Assembly (NCBI GenBank): GCA_947175045.1
Contig: CAMWLH010000154.1
Location: forward strand, 1 to 5,689
Length of the DNA: 5,689 nt
Source of the DNA: an uncultured Clostridia bacterium
GTDB lineage: Bacteria; Bacillota; Clostridia; Oscillospirales; Ruminococcaceae
Direction of reading: 5' to 3'
Shown here: piece after piece, positions 1 through 5,586 of the stretch
Layout of the letters: each line of letters opens with the position of its first letter
Position numbering within the stretch: position 1 is the first letter of the stretch
Translations under genes and position numbers: made by a program
The notes under the pieces: generated by a model
Seen by the model: only the letters and a program-made list of their open reading frames with translations
Told to the model about the DNA's origin: nothing
The model's database searches: none

Positions 1-7
1 CGTGCGC

Positions 8-26
8 GTGAAAGCTTCGCTTTCGC
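8..26. repeat. Small hairpin at left edge
   Basis: GAAAGC (10-15) and GCTTTC (19-24) form a perfect 6-bp inverted repeat around the 3-nt loop TTC, extendable by a G-T wobble and a G-C pair to 8-26. It lies in a GC-rich patch at the window edge, next to AT-rich sequence. It could be the end of a structured intergenic repeat or of a terminator belonging to a gene outside the window. No T-run follows on either strand close enough for a canonical intrinsic terminator. Confidence 0.35.
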
Positions 27-198
27 TTAATAATAGGGCGGATAAACATATAAATCTAACAGAACAAACAGCTACGCTAAATTTTCATTTATGCTAACAA
101 CAAGGAACATAGTTTTCAACTTTAAATTCTCCTGCGTGGACATAATTCAGTTTATGACAATTGTGCCTTAACATATGAGCGTTATGCCGCTATAATTT
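27..198. other. AT-rich intergenic stretch without a convincing gene
   Basis: I see no coding region of useful length on either strand. On the minus strand there is a GGAG-like motif (129-133) followed by a TTG start and about 15 codons, which is too short and weak to call. The right end contains a promoter-like sequence on the plus strand (168-196), reported separately. The rest is AT-rich spacer downstream of the protease terminator. Confidence 0.5.
168..196 (+). promoter_or_regulatory. Sigma-A-like promoter, antisense to the protease gene
   Basis: TTAACA (168-173) is separated by exactly 17 bp from a perfect TATAAT (191-196). A transcript would begin near 203, inside the terminator hairpin, and would run antisense into the 3' end of the CPBP gene. 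The match to consensus is good (5/6 and 6/6), but the region is AT-rich, so chance occurrence is possible, and no plus-strand gene follows. It is a candidate only. Confidence 0.35.
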
Positions 199-230
199 AA
201 AAAATCCGCGCAGCCTTTGACTGCGCGGAT
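199..230 (-). terminator. Intrinsic terminator of the minus-strand cluster
   Basis: A perfect 10-bp GC-rich stem, ATCCGCGCAG (204-213) and CTGCGCGGAT (221-230), closes a 7-nt loop. Read on the minus strand it is followed at once by a run of T (complement of A at 199-204). It starts about 10 nt after the TAA stop of the CPBP gene, as expected for a Rho-independent terminator ending the DUF6062-tsaD-kinase-protease transcript. Confidence 0.9.
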
Positions 231-239
231 CGCCATATA

Positions 240-1325
240 TTACCCGATAACATTCATAATGCCCTCATATATCATTCTGGGTATAAATTGGAATGTGAAC
301 GTGTCTGCCGCCAAAACCAGCATTATTATCACCGTTACGCGGGAGAAGAATATTCCCCAGCGCTTGCCCGTGCTCAGCTCCGTCCACATCTTGGGCACCT
401 TGTAGCGGCGTATCTTGCGCAGCTTGAATGCTGCCATAATCATTCCCACCAGCATGAGCATTATTACCAGGAACTGGTACACCAGGAACGCTGTCACGGC
501 GGGTGTCATCTCCGCTTCAGCGCCGCTGTCCATTGCCATAAGGTAATCTCCCACCGACTCTATGCTCATAAAAAACAGCAGCAGACCCGATACGCTGTTT
601 AACATGGCATGCATTATCGTTGTAGTAACAAGGCTCTTGGTGGATATGGCGATATATCCTAAGCATACACCCATAACCGTTGCGTAGAAAAACTGCTGGA
701 AGTTCGCGTGGGTCAGACCGAACAGGAACGCCGAAACGAATATAGCAAAGCCGTTTCCGTAGGGACGCAGGCTCTCCATAATTATACCTCTGAACCAGAA
801 CTCCTCGCAGATCGGCGCGATAACCACCATATTTACCAGCGAAATGATACCGCAGGGTATATTGTCTATCGGCAGACTGTTAAGGGGATTGCTCGCCTCG
901 ACAAAATCCGACTTCGACAAAAAATACGACACCGCCAGCGTCAGCAGGTTTACAAATATCGCCACGCCATAGCAGGCGGGGAATACCCCGATGGCGTTGC
1001 TTAAATACACGGGCTTCTGATATAACCGCGCACGGGTCTCCTTTGACGGCTCCTTAAGTATAAATATCGCAAGCGTTATCGGTATAACGTCCAGGAACAC
1101 AAACGACATCAGCGTTTGCAGCGCGTAGCCAAGCACTATGTCCATCTGCTCCAGCAGCGGGTACATGACGCTCAGCAATATGCTGCATACCCCCCTCACC
1201 ACAAAAACGCATATCATTGACAAGCCTATTCGCAGGCATACGTTTTTGAAATCGGGGATATTTGAGGACCGAGGCAGATCGGTCGGGTCTGTGTTTGTTA
1301 TATTTGTATTGGTTATTTCGGGCAT
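240..1325 (-). CDS. CPBP family intramembrane glutamic/metalloprotease
   Basis: A 361-residue polytopic membrane protein of the CPBP (CAAX protease and bacteriocin-processing, Abi) family. Motif 1 is EEFWFRG with E174, E175 and R179. Motif 2 is FxxxH at F202-H206 (FGLTHANFQQF). Motif 3 has H239 and N243 (IMHAMLNS). These are the residues expected in the active site inside the membrane. Hydrophobic segments lie near 30-55, 66-90, 113-136, 158-172, 193-206, 212-228, 231-253, 277-300 and 329-347. The last two lie beyond the core domain, giving a C-terminal extension with a basic stretch (301-310). The N-terminal 25 residues are hydrophilic with no signal peptide. The start has a good ribosome site (AAGGAGA, 1331-1337, 5-nt spacer). 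It is the last gene of the minus-strand cluster, 66 nt after the kinase gene and followed by a strong terminator. The substrate is unknown; bacterial members range from bacteriocin self-immunity to protein processing, and nothing here shows a bacteriocin. Confidence 0.9.
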   Translation of the reverse strand: MPEITNTNITNTDPTDLPRSSNIPDFKNVCLRIGLSMICVFVVRGVCSILLSVMYPLLEQMDIVLGYALQTLMSFVFLDVIPITLAIFILKEPSKETRARLYQKPVYLSNAIGVFPACYGVAIFVNLLTLAVSYFLSKSDFVEASNPLNSLPIDNIPCGIISLVNMVVIAPICEEFWFRGIIMESLRPYGNGFAIFVSAFLFGLTHANFQQFFYATVMGVCLGYIAISTKSLVTTTIMHAMLNSVSGLLLFFMSIESVGDYLMAMDSGAEAEMTPAVTAFLVYQFLVIMLMLVGMIMAAFKLRKIRRYKVPKMWTELSTGKRWGIFFSRVTVIIMLVLAADTFTFQFIPRMIYEGIMNVIG

Positions 1326-1342
1326 ATTATTCTCCTTATCTG

Positions 1343-1391
1343 AAAGAATTTCAAAATTCCCGCAAGCACTCTCAGTCGTTTGCTGCGTGGG
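1343..1391. repeat. Partial copy of the three-way-junction repeat
   Basis: Positions 1343-1364 are identical to 5587-5608 over 22 bp, and CACTCTC follows at the same offset in both (1368-1374 and 5611-5617). After that the copies diverge. This copy keeps the left outer arm and a degenerate first arm: GCAAGC (1362-1367) can pair with GTTTGC (1378-1383), one pair being a wobble. It lacks the second arm and the right outer arm. It fills the gap between the kinase stop codon and the protease ribosome site, so the minus-strand transcript carries it as an intercistronic element. Confidence 0.75.
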
Positions 1392-1907
1392 CTAAGCGTT
1401 GATCCCGGCGGCGCGGTGGCAGTCGGTTATTTCGGCGACTATCTCCTCCATGGTTTTTCCTCCGCAATCCACCGTGATATCCCCGTACTCCTCGTATAGG
1501 GCGCGGCGGCGCGCGAATACTTCCTCGATCGTCTCTCCGCGGCGCATGGCTATCCCGCGGCTCGTTATATTATACAGCCTCTTTTCGATCTCCTTTTCGG
1601 GCAGCGACAGATAATAAACCAGACCGTTCCGCTTTAAATGCAGCATCGCTGTGCGGCTGTATACCGCGCTGCCGCCGGTGGCTATTATCGCGCCGCTTTC
1701 CTCAGTCACGGAGAGTATCGCGCGTTCCTCCGCTATACAGAACGCGTCAAGTCCGTCGGTATCAATTATCTCCTGGAGAAGTCTGCCCTCCTGCTTTTGT
1801 ATTATCAAGTCCGTGTCGACAAACTCAAATCCGAGCGATTTCGCAAGCAGCACCCCTATCGTGGACTTTCCGCAGGCGGGCATTCCTATAAGCACAATAT
1901 TCCTCAT
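1392..1907 (-). CDS. Shikimate-kinase-family P-loop kinase (AroK-like)
   Basis: A 171-residue protein, the usual length for shikimate kinase, which phosphorylates shikimate with ATP in the chorismate pathway. Visible motifs are the Walker A loop GMPACGKST (8-16), the DTD that binds substrate and magnesium (31-33), a GGS turn at 78-80, an arginine-rich lid (SRGIAMRRGE, 116-125) and the RRRALYEEYGD segment (133-143). Three typical shikimate-site features differ. The usual FRxxE is FCIAEE here (Cys57 in place of Arg), GGG is GGS, and the lid has RGIAM rather than the common RPLL-type sequence. From memory, a clostridial subfamily annotated as shikimate kinase shares the GGS-[VA]-VY and RGIAM features, so this looks like a subfamily trait, not decay. 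The start codon overlaps the tsaD stop by 4 nt (ATGA), implying translational coupling. The fold and kinase class are clear; shikimate as substrate is less certain. Confidence 0.85.
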   Translation of the reverse strand: MRNIVLIGMPACGKSTIGVLLAKSLGFEFVDTDLIIQKQEGRLLQEIIDTDGLDAFCIAEERAILSVTEESGAIIATGGSAVYSRTAMLHLKRNGLVYYLSLPEKEIEKRLYNITSRGIAMRRGETIEEVFARRRALYEEYGDITVDCGGKTMEEIVAEITDCHRAAGINA

Positions 1908-2926
1908 AGCACCGCCTTATCCAAACTATCTAACCTCATGGTCGCGGCGGCGTTCAGCGAGGTTCCCGCCCTTACGCCCGCAAGGTACTCGTAATATGCC
2001 TGGCAGCCTATCATCGCCGCATTATCTCCGCAGAGCGAAAGCGGCGGCACATAGAGGGTCATGCCCTTTTTCGACGCGCGCTCCTCAAGCATGGCGCGCA
2101 AGCCGCTGTTCGCCGCGACTCCGCCCGCGAGGGCTATTTTGGTGTAACCGTATTCCTCGGCGGCGGCTATGAATTTTGAGGTCAGGATATCGCTTACGGT
2201 ATACTGAAAGCTCGCGGCAAGGCTGTCGCGGTCGATCTCACCGCCCTTTTGCTCGGTATTATGCACGAGATTTATCACCGCGGTTTTCAGCCCCGAAAAG
2301 CTGAAATCGTAAGGGTTTGCGGTCTTGGGGTGGGGCAGCGCGTATTTGCTCGGGTCGCCGTTTTTCGCGGCGTCGTCGATATGCACTCCGCCCGGGTAGG
2401 GGAAGCCCATTACCCGCGCCGCCTTATCAAACGCTTCTCCCGCCGCGTCGTCTACCGTTCTTCCCACCGTTTCAAACTCGGTGTAGCTGTTTACCCTCAC
2501 TATATGGCTGTGTCCGCCCGACGCCACAAGGCAGATGTAGGGCGGCGCAAGCTCGGGGTATGCGAGGTAATTCGCCGCGATATGCCCGCGTATATGGTGC
2601 ACGGGAATAAGCGGCTTATTCAGCGAGAATGCCAGACCCTTCGCAAAGTTTACCCCCACAAGCAGCGCTCCTATAAGCCCCGGGGCAAAGGTCACCGCTA
2701 TCGCGTCGGTCTCCTCGGCGGTCATGCCCGCTTTTTCGAGCGCCTCGCCCACTACTCCCACAATGCTTTCGCAATGACGGCGCGAAGCTATTTCGGGGAC
2801 TACCCCGCCGTACAGCTTATGCTCCTCTATCTGGGTGGCTACCACGGAGGAGACCGTTTCTCTCCCGTCGCGTATCACCGCTGCCGCGGTCTCGTCGCAG
2901 GAGGACTCTATTGCTAAAATATTCAT
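1904..2926 (-). CDS. tsaD: tRNA N6-adenosine threonylcarbamoyltransferase TsaD
   Basis: A 340-residue protein, full length for the Kae1/TsaD/Qri7 family. TsaD transfers the threonylcarbamoyl group from threonylcarbamoyl-AMP (made by TsaC/TsaC2) onto A37 of ANN-decoding tRNAs in the cytoplasm. In bacteria it works with TsaB and TsaE, which are not in this window. The ASKHA-type N-terminus IESSCDET (6-13) is followed by the metal-site motif HHIRGH (110-115, ligands H111 and H115), SGGHSH (136-141), the nucleotide-loop segment GRTVDDAAGEAFDK (155-168), GFPYPGG (174-180), FSFSGLK (208-214), GGVAANSGL (268-276) and CGDNAAMIG (299-307) with the third metal ligand D301. All expected residues are present. 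The start is preceded by GAGGT (complement of 2938-2942) inside the end of the DUF6062 gene, 11 nt away. The gene is 4 nt downstream of that gene and overlaps the kinase gene by 4 nt. Confidence 0.97.
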   Translation of the reverse strand: MNILAIESSCDETAAAVIRDGRETVSSVVATQIEEHKLYGGVVPEIASRRHCESIVGVVGEALEKAGMTAEETDAIAVTFAPGLIGALLVGVNFAKGLAFSLNKPLIPVHHIRGHIAANYLAYPELAPPYICLVASGGHSHIVRVNSYTEFETVGRTVDDAAGEAFDKAARVMGFPYPGGVHIDDAAKNGDPSKYALPHPKTANPYDFSFSGLKTAVINLVHNTEQKGGEIDRDSLAASFQYTVSDILTSKFIAAAEEYGYTKIALAGGVAANSGLRAMLEERASKKGMTLYVPPLSLCGDNAAMIGCQAYYEYLAGVRAGTSLNAAATMRLDSLDKAVL

Positions 2927-2930
2927 ATGC

Positions 2931-3635
2931 TTATTTGACCTCGGGCTTTCTGGAGGTCAGGAACTCTATCGCTCTTTCAATAGAATTGCGGACGTGCTCC
3001 ATATCCTCACGGTGCAGCTTGCCCGCGTTGCGGTAATCAAAGCTGTCGCAGAACTCCCCAACGTCGGAATTGAGCTGCTTGATGTAATTCTCTATCAGCT
3101 TGTCCGTCGCTTCTATAAATGGCTTTTGCTCGTTTTTCGGGAGCTTAGCGGGAACGTGCGACATCAGCATATTATAGTGCGGTATGCATATGTACTGCTG
3201 CGAGGCGTAAAGGCTGCGGAAGCCCGCGTTCTCACGGAACATGGTGAAAACCGTGTCCAGCATATGCTCAACGCCCCAATCCACCTTGCTGCACACAAAG
3301 CAGGTCTCCTCGATCTCGCTGCTCTTTTTTGCCTTAGCGCCCTTGGTAAAGAAAATGCTCTTTTTCTCGAATATCTCTCCGCGCAGAGTCGCAAGGCGGG
3401 TGTTCAGCATAAGCCCCAGCGACAGGCGGTTATTCTGCTTCAGCAGGCAATTGAAGTGAGTGTGGCAGAAACCCAGCGCGTTGGTCTCCTCGCGCACGTC
3501 GGGCTCCATCATCGCCGCGCCCATGATGTACTCGCAGATGTGCTGCTCCACCGTGTTGCGCATCGCGCAGATCGGGCAACCCTCACGCGGCTCGAACACC
3601 TCGTTTATCGGTATCGTCAATATGCTCTCTCTCAT
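2931..3635 (-). CDS. DUF6062-like protein with two C-x2-C / C-x2-H motif sets
   Basis: A 234-residue soluble protein with no signal peptide or membrane segment. It matches what I recall of DUF6062 proteins in Clostridia, whose function is unknown. The clear pattern is a duplicated Cys/His set: C20-x2-C23 with C57-x2-H60 (CPIC, then FCHTHF), and C112-x2-C115 with C150-x2-H153 (CFVC, then CIPHYN). The two halves look like a tandem duplication, each able to form one CCCH metal site. A lysine-rich stretch (91-104) separates them, and the C-terminal third is charged and probably helical. The ATG at 3633-3635 has a good ribosome site, AAAGGA (complement of 3644-3649) with an 8-nt spacer. It is the promoter-proximal gene of the cluster, directly before tsaD. 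The family call is from memory of the motif pattern; metal binding is inferred. Confidence 0.75.
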   Translation of the reverse strand: MRESILTIPINEVFEPREGCPICAMRNTVEQHICEYIMGAAMMEPDVREETNALGFCHTHFNCLLKQNNRLSLGLMLNTRLATLRGEIFEKKSIFFTKGAKAKKSSEIEETCFVCSKVDWGVEHMLDTVFTMFRENAGFRSLYASQQYICIPHYNMLMSHVPAKLPKNEQKPFIEATDKLIENYIKQLNSDVGEFCDSFDYRNAGKLHREDMEHVRNSIERAIEFLTSRKPEVK

Positions 3636-3720
3636 AATCGTTATCCTTTCGCCGCGGGCAATTATGGGAATTAAGAAATTTTTCTGAAAAAATGCCGCAC
3701 GGTCTTGATTTTATATCTAT

Positions 3721-3749
3721 ATTGTATTATAATTAAGATAAATAATCAA
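3721..3749 (-). promoter_or_regulatory. Promoter of the DUF6062-tsaD cluster
   Basis: Read on the minus strand, TTGATT (complement of 3744-3749) is separated by exactly 17 bp from TACAAT (complement of 3721-3726). A perfect TATAAT (complement of 3726-3731) overlaps as an alternative -10 but is badly spaced. Transcription would start near 3714, giving a leader of about 78 nt before the DUF6062 start codon. The position and spacing suit a housekeeping sigma-A promoter. Confidence 0.6.
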
Positions 3750-3757
3750 GGGGTTTG

Positions 3758-3801
3758 ACGAAAAAAGATCAAAAATTGCTGTTTTTTTGTTCTTTTTTCG
3801 T
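3758..3801. repeat. 44-bp AT-rich near-perfect palindrome in the divergent promoter region
   Basis: Left arm 3758-3775 and right arm 3784-3801 pair at 17 of 18 positions (one T-T mismatch at 3769/3790) around the 8-nt loop TTGCTGTT. The outer ends are ACGAAAAAAGA and TCTTTTTTCGT. It lies just upstream of the minus-strand -35 box and about 110 bp before the plus-strand glycosylase start. It could be an operator or UP-like element shared by both directions, or a transcribed hairpin. If transcribed, the T-rich arm lacks the usual GC stem of a terminator. Confidence 0.7.
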
Positions 3802-3911
3802 GGTTTGTTATTTTTTTGTTACATCATAAATTTATAAAATTTCGATATAACATTTCAAAAGGGGAGAAGTATAAAAATCCCACAAAATTCAGATAAAAAT
3901 GGGAGCGTGTT

Positions 3912-4739
3912 ATGGACTACAAAATTAAAAGCCCGTTTTTCGATATCGGACAGACCTTTCTTTGCGGGCAATGCTTTCGATGGAAAGCGGCGGAGGATCC
4001 CGAATATGCCTTTGAGGGTATCGCTATGGGAAGAAAAATTCGGCTCAGCCAAGAAAAGGGAGAGGTCGTTTTACATAATATCGAGGAAGAGGATATTCCG
4101 CTGTGGGAGAATTATTTCGATCTGCAGACGGACTACGGCGCGTTCATATCGCGCTTTTCCGCGGACGATACCCTTAACAGCGCCTGCAAGGGCTCAAGCG
4201 GTATACGCATACTGCGGCAGGAGCCGTTCGAGACCCTCATCAGCTTTATCATAAGCCAGAACAACAATATCCCCCGAATAGCGGGAATAATCGGCAGGCT
4301 TTGCGAGAGCTTCGGCGAGAAGATAGAGGGCGGATACGCGTTTCCCGATGCCAAGCGGCTCAAAGGGATCGCTCCCGACGACCTTGCGCCGCTTCGAGCG
4401 GGCTTCCGCGCACGGTATATATGCGACGCGGTTGACAAGATAAACAGCGGAGAGGTCAGCTTTGAAAAAATTGACGCGCTGCCGCTTGACGAGGCTCGCG
4501 CGGAGCTGAAAAAGATCGTCGGCGTGGGCGACAAGGTGGCGGACTGCGTGCTGCTTTTCGGGTTCCACAAGCTCGACGCGTTCCCCAAGGACGTGTGGGT
4601 GAAGAGAATTATGTCGGAGCTTTATCCGAACGGTCTCCCCGACTGCGTTAAGGGGGCGGAGGGAGTCGCGCAGCAATACCTCTTCCACTTCGTGCGCAAC
4701 AACAACGGTCTTGAGATCATACAGGGACTTAAGGTATAG
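3912..4739 (+). CDS. OGG1-type 8-oxoguanine DNA glycosylase/AP lyase
   Basis: A 275-residue HhH-GPD superfamily enzyme that removes 8-oxoguanine opposite cytosine and can nick the abasic site, starting base excision repair. The N-terminal OGG domain begins with GQTFLCGQCFRW (13-24), equivalent to the GQSFRW region of human OGG1. SFIISQNNNIPRI (111-123) matches the Asn-rich segment that contacts the estranged cytosine. The helix-hairpin-helix loop is VGVGDKVADC (203-212) with catalytic lysine K208, and the essential aspartate is D227 in FPKDVWVKR. The 19-residue K-to-D spacing equals that of human K249/D268. The lysine indicates a bifunctional lyase, not a monofunctional AlkA-type enzyme. The C-terminus ends in AQQYLFHFVRN (253-263). 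The ATG has GGGAG at 3901-3905 with a 6-nt spacer. It is divergent from the DUF6062-tsaD cluster and followed 31 nt later by a zinc-ribbon gene. It is often annotated simply as a DNA-3-methyladenine glycosylase. Confidence 0.92.
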   Translation: MDYKIKSPFFDIGQTFLCGQCFRWKAAEDPEYAFEGIAMGRKIRLSQEKGEVVLHNIEEEDIPLWENYFDLQTDYGAFISRFSADDTLNSACKGSSGIRILRQEPFETLISFIISQNNNIPRIAGIIGRLCESFGEKIEGGYAFPDAKRLKGIAPDDLAPLRAGFRARYICDAVDKINSGEVSFEKIDALPLDEARAELKKIVGVGDKVADCVLLFGFHKLDAFPKDVWVKRIMSELYPNGLPDCVKGAEGVAQQYLFHFVRNNNGLEIIQGLKV

Positions 4740-4770
4740 CCCGTACTTCATTATGAAAGGATAAATTGAT

Positions 4771-5421
4771 ATGTTTTGTTCAAAATGCGGAAGACAGATA
4801 AATAACGACGCTTTGTTCTGCACTTTCTGCGGCAGCCCTACTACGCTCGCCGCGCCTGCCGCTCCGGCTCCCGCGGATTCGGTTCCCGCAGGCGTGCCTA
4901 CCCCGGGGAGCATTCCCATGACCTCGGAGAGCTATGCGGCAAGTGTTCCGCTGCCGATGGCAGGGGGAGGAGCTTTGAGCGTTCCCGCGCAGAACGCGGA
5001 GGGGTACGAAACGGATAATGCACCCATAGATGAATATGAGTCGGAAGCCGTTCCCGCCGCTTCTGTGCCAACGGAGGAGCTTTCCTATGGGAACGGGGAA
5101 AATATCGGAGATATCTCCGAGCCTACGGAGTACGAAGAGAGCACAGCTCGCCCCTTAGGTCTTGAGCAGCCCGCCGCGTCGGTATCCCTGCGGTCTGATC
5201 TCGCCGCGCGGGAAAGCGCGGTTCCCGAGCTTGTTACGGCGGGCGCGGCGGGAACTGTGATCGACTTCTCCGCGCCTATTCAGTCCGCTCCCCCCGCGGC
5301 GCAGGACGAAAAGCCCGCCAAGTACTACACCTTCGGGCATATCGCTCTTTGTCTCGCGGCGGTGGGCGTTATGGCTATCGTGGCGGGAGTTTTTGCCGGG
5401 CTTTATTTCTCCGTAATTTGA
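4771..5421 (+). CDS. Zinc-ribbon protein with disordered linker and C-terminal membrane anchor
   Basis: A 216-residue protein in three parts. Residues 1-22 are a short zinc ribbon, FCSKCG...FCTFCGSP, with ligands C3, C6, C17 and C20. Residues 23-186 are low-complexity and rich in Ala, Pro, Ser and Glu, almost certainly disordered. Residues 188-215 form a single hydrophobic helix (HIALCLAAVGVMAIVAGVFAGLYF) with only a residue or two after it, so the protein is probably tail-anchored with the ribbon in the cytoplasm. The linker repeats the tripeptide [SA]-V-P six times (37-39, 58-60, 70-72, 93-95, 98-100, 150-152). The ribosome site is AAAGGA (4756-4761) with a 9-nt spacer. The gene lies 31 nt after the glycosylase gene with no terminator between, so co-transcription is likely. 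Proteins with an N-terminal zinc ribbon and a transmembrane segment are common in Clostridia and mostly uncharacterised; no enzymatic domain is visible. No clear intrinsic terminator follows. Confidence 0.85.
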   Translation: MFCSKCGRQINNDALFCTFCGSPTTLAAPAAPAPADSVPAGVPTPGSIPMTSESYAASVPLPMAGGGALSVPAQNAEGYETDNAPIDEYESEAVPAASVPTEELSYGNGENIGDISEPTEYEESTARPLGLEQPAASVSLRSDLAARESAVPELVTAGAAGTVIDFSAPIQSAPPAAQDEKPAKYYTFGHIALCLAAVGVMAIVAGVFAGLYFSVI

Positions 5422-5473
5422 CAGCATGATCTTAAATTTTTCTAACATTTTTGAAAGATTTACGGAAAACCCC

Positions 5474-5502
5474 TTAACTTTTCCCGCAAAATATGATATA
5501 AT
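5474..5502 (+). promoter_or_regulatory. Strong extended -10 sigma-A promoter
   Basis: TTAACT (5474-5479) is separated by 17 bp from a perfect TATAAT (5497-5502), which is preceded by TG at 5494-5495, giving the extended -10 TGATATAAT. Transcription would start near 5509 and run right, through about 75 nt of AT-rich leader and then the structured repeat, towards a gene or RNA beyond the window. This is the best promoter match in the window. Confidence 0.7.
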
Positions 5503-5514
5503 GTTTTATATCAT
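5493..5514. promoter_or_regulatory. Perfect 9-bp inverted repeat over the -10 box (candidate operator)
   Basis: ATGATATAA (5493-5501) and TTATATCAT (5506-5514) are perfect inverted repeats around TGTT. The repeat covers the -10 box and the expected transcription start of the promoter at 5474-5502, the usual place for a repressor site. AT-rich composition makes such palindromes easier to find by chance, and I do not recognise a specific regulator box. Confidence 0.45.
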
Positions 5515-5586
5515 TCAGCCTGTATATAAAGTGTTGATCTAAGCTATTATGCTTTTAAGTTATGCTGACGAGAATTAACTGATTTA

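Larger units (their letters stand above)
5422..5586. other. Intergenic region carrying a promoter, no gene seen
   Basis: This AT-rich stretch follows the zinc-ribbon gene. I find no coding region of useful length; the longest plus-strand ATG frame downstream of the promoter is about nine codons without a ribosome site. No GC-rich hairpin with a T-run marks the end of the zinc-ribbon transcript. The main content is the promoter and palindrome listed separately, then about 80 bp leading into the structured repeat. Confidence 0.6.

Noticed and set aside
84..133. Minus-strand mini-ORF (TTG start, about 15 codons) after a GGAG motif
   Set aside because: It is too short, uses a weak start codon, and has no downstream gene in the window for which it could be a leader peptide.
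2249..2917. Long plus-strand open frame opposite tsaD (222 codons)
   Set aside because: It lies wholly antisense to the complete, motif-rich tsaD, its protein is Arg/His-rich with no recognisable domain, and it has no ribosome site or promoter. It is a shadow of tsaD codon use.
2835..3674. Plus-strand open frame of 279 codons opposite the DUF6062 gene
   Set aside because: It spans the tsaD/DUF6062 junction in antisense and contains no known motif. The minus-strand gene has conserved Cys/His motifs, a good ribosome site and operon spacing.
3755..3785. TTGACG (3755-3760) as a plus-strand -35 for the glycosylase
   Set aside because: At 16-18 bp spacing there is no -10-like hexamer (GCTGTT region). 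The plus-strand promoter could not be fixed in this AT-rich stretch, so none is called.
3899..3928. ATG at 3899 upstream of the glycosylase start
   Set aside because: It opens a nine-codon frame out of phase with the gene, and its ATG overlaps the Shine-Dalgarno of the real start at 3912.
4194..4919. Minus-strand open frame of 241 codons opposite the glycosylase
   Set aside because: It is antisense to a glycosylase with all catalytic residues and crosses the boundary to the next gene, and its protein shows no domain.
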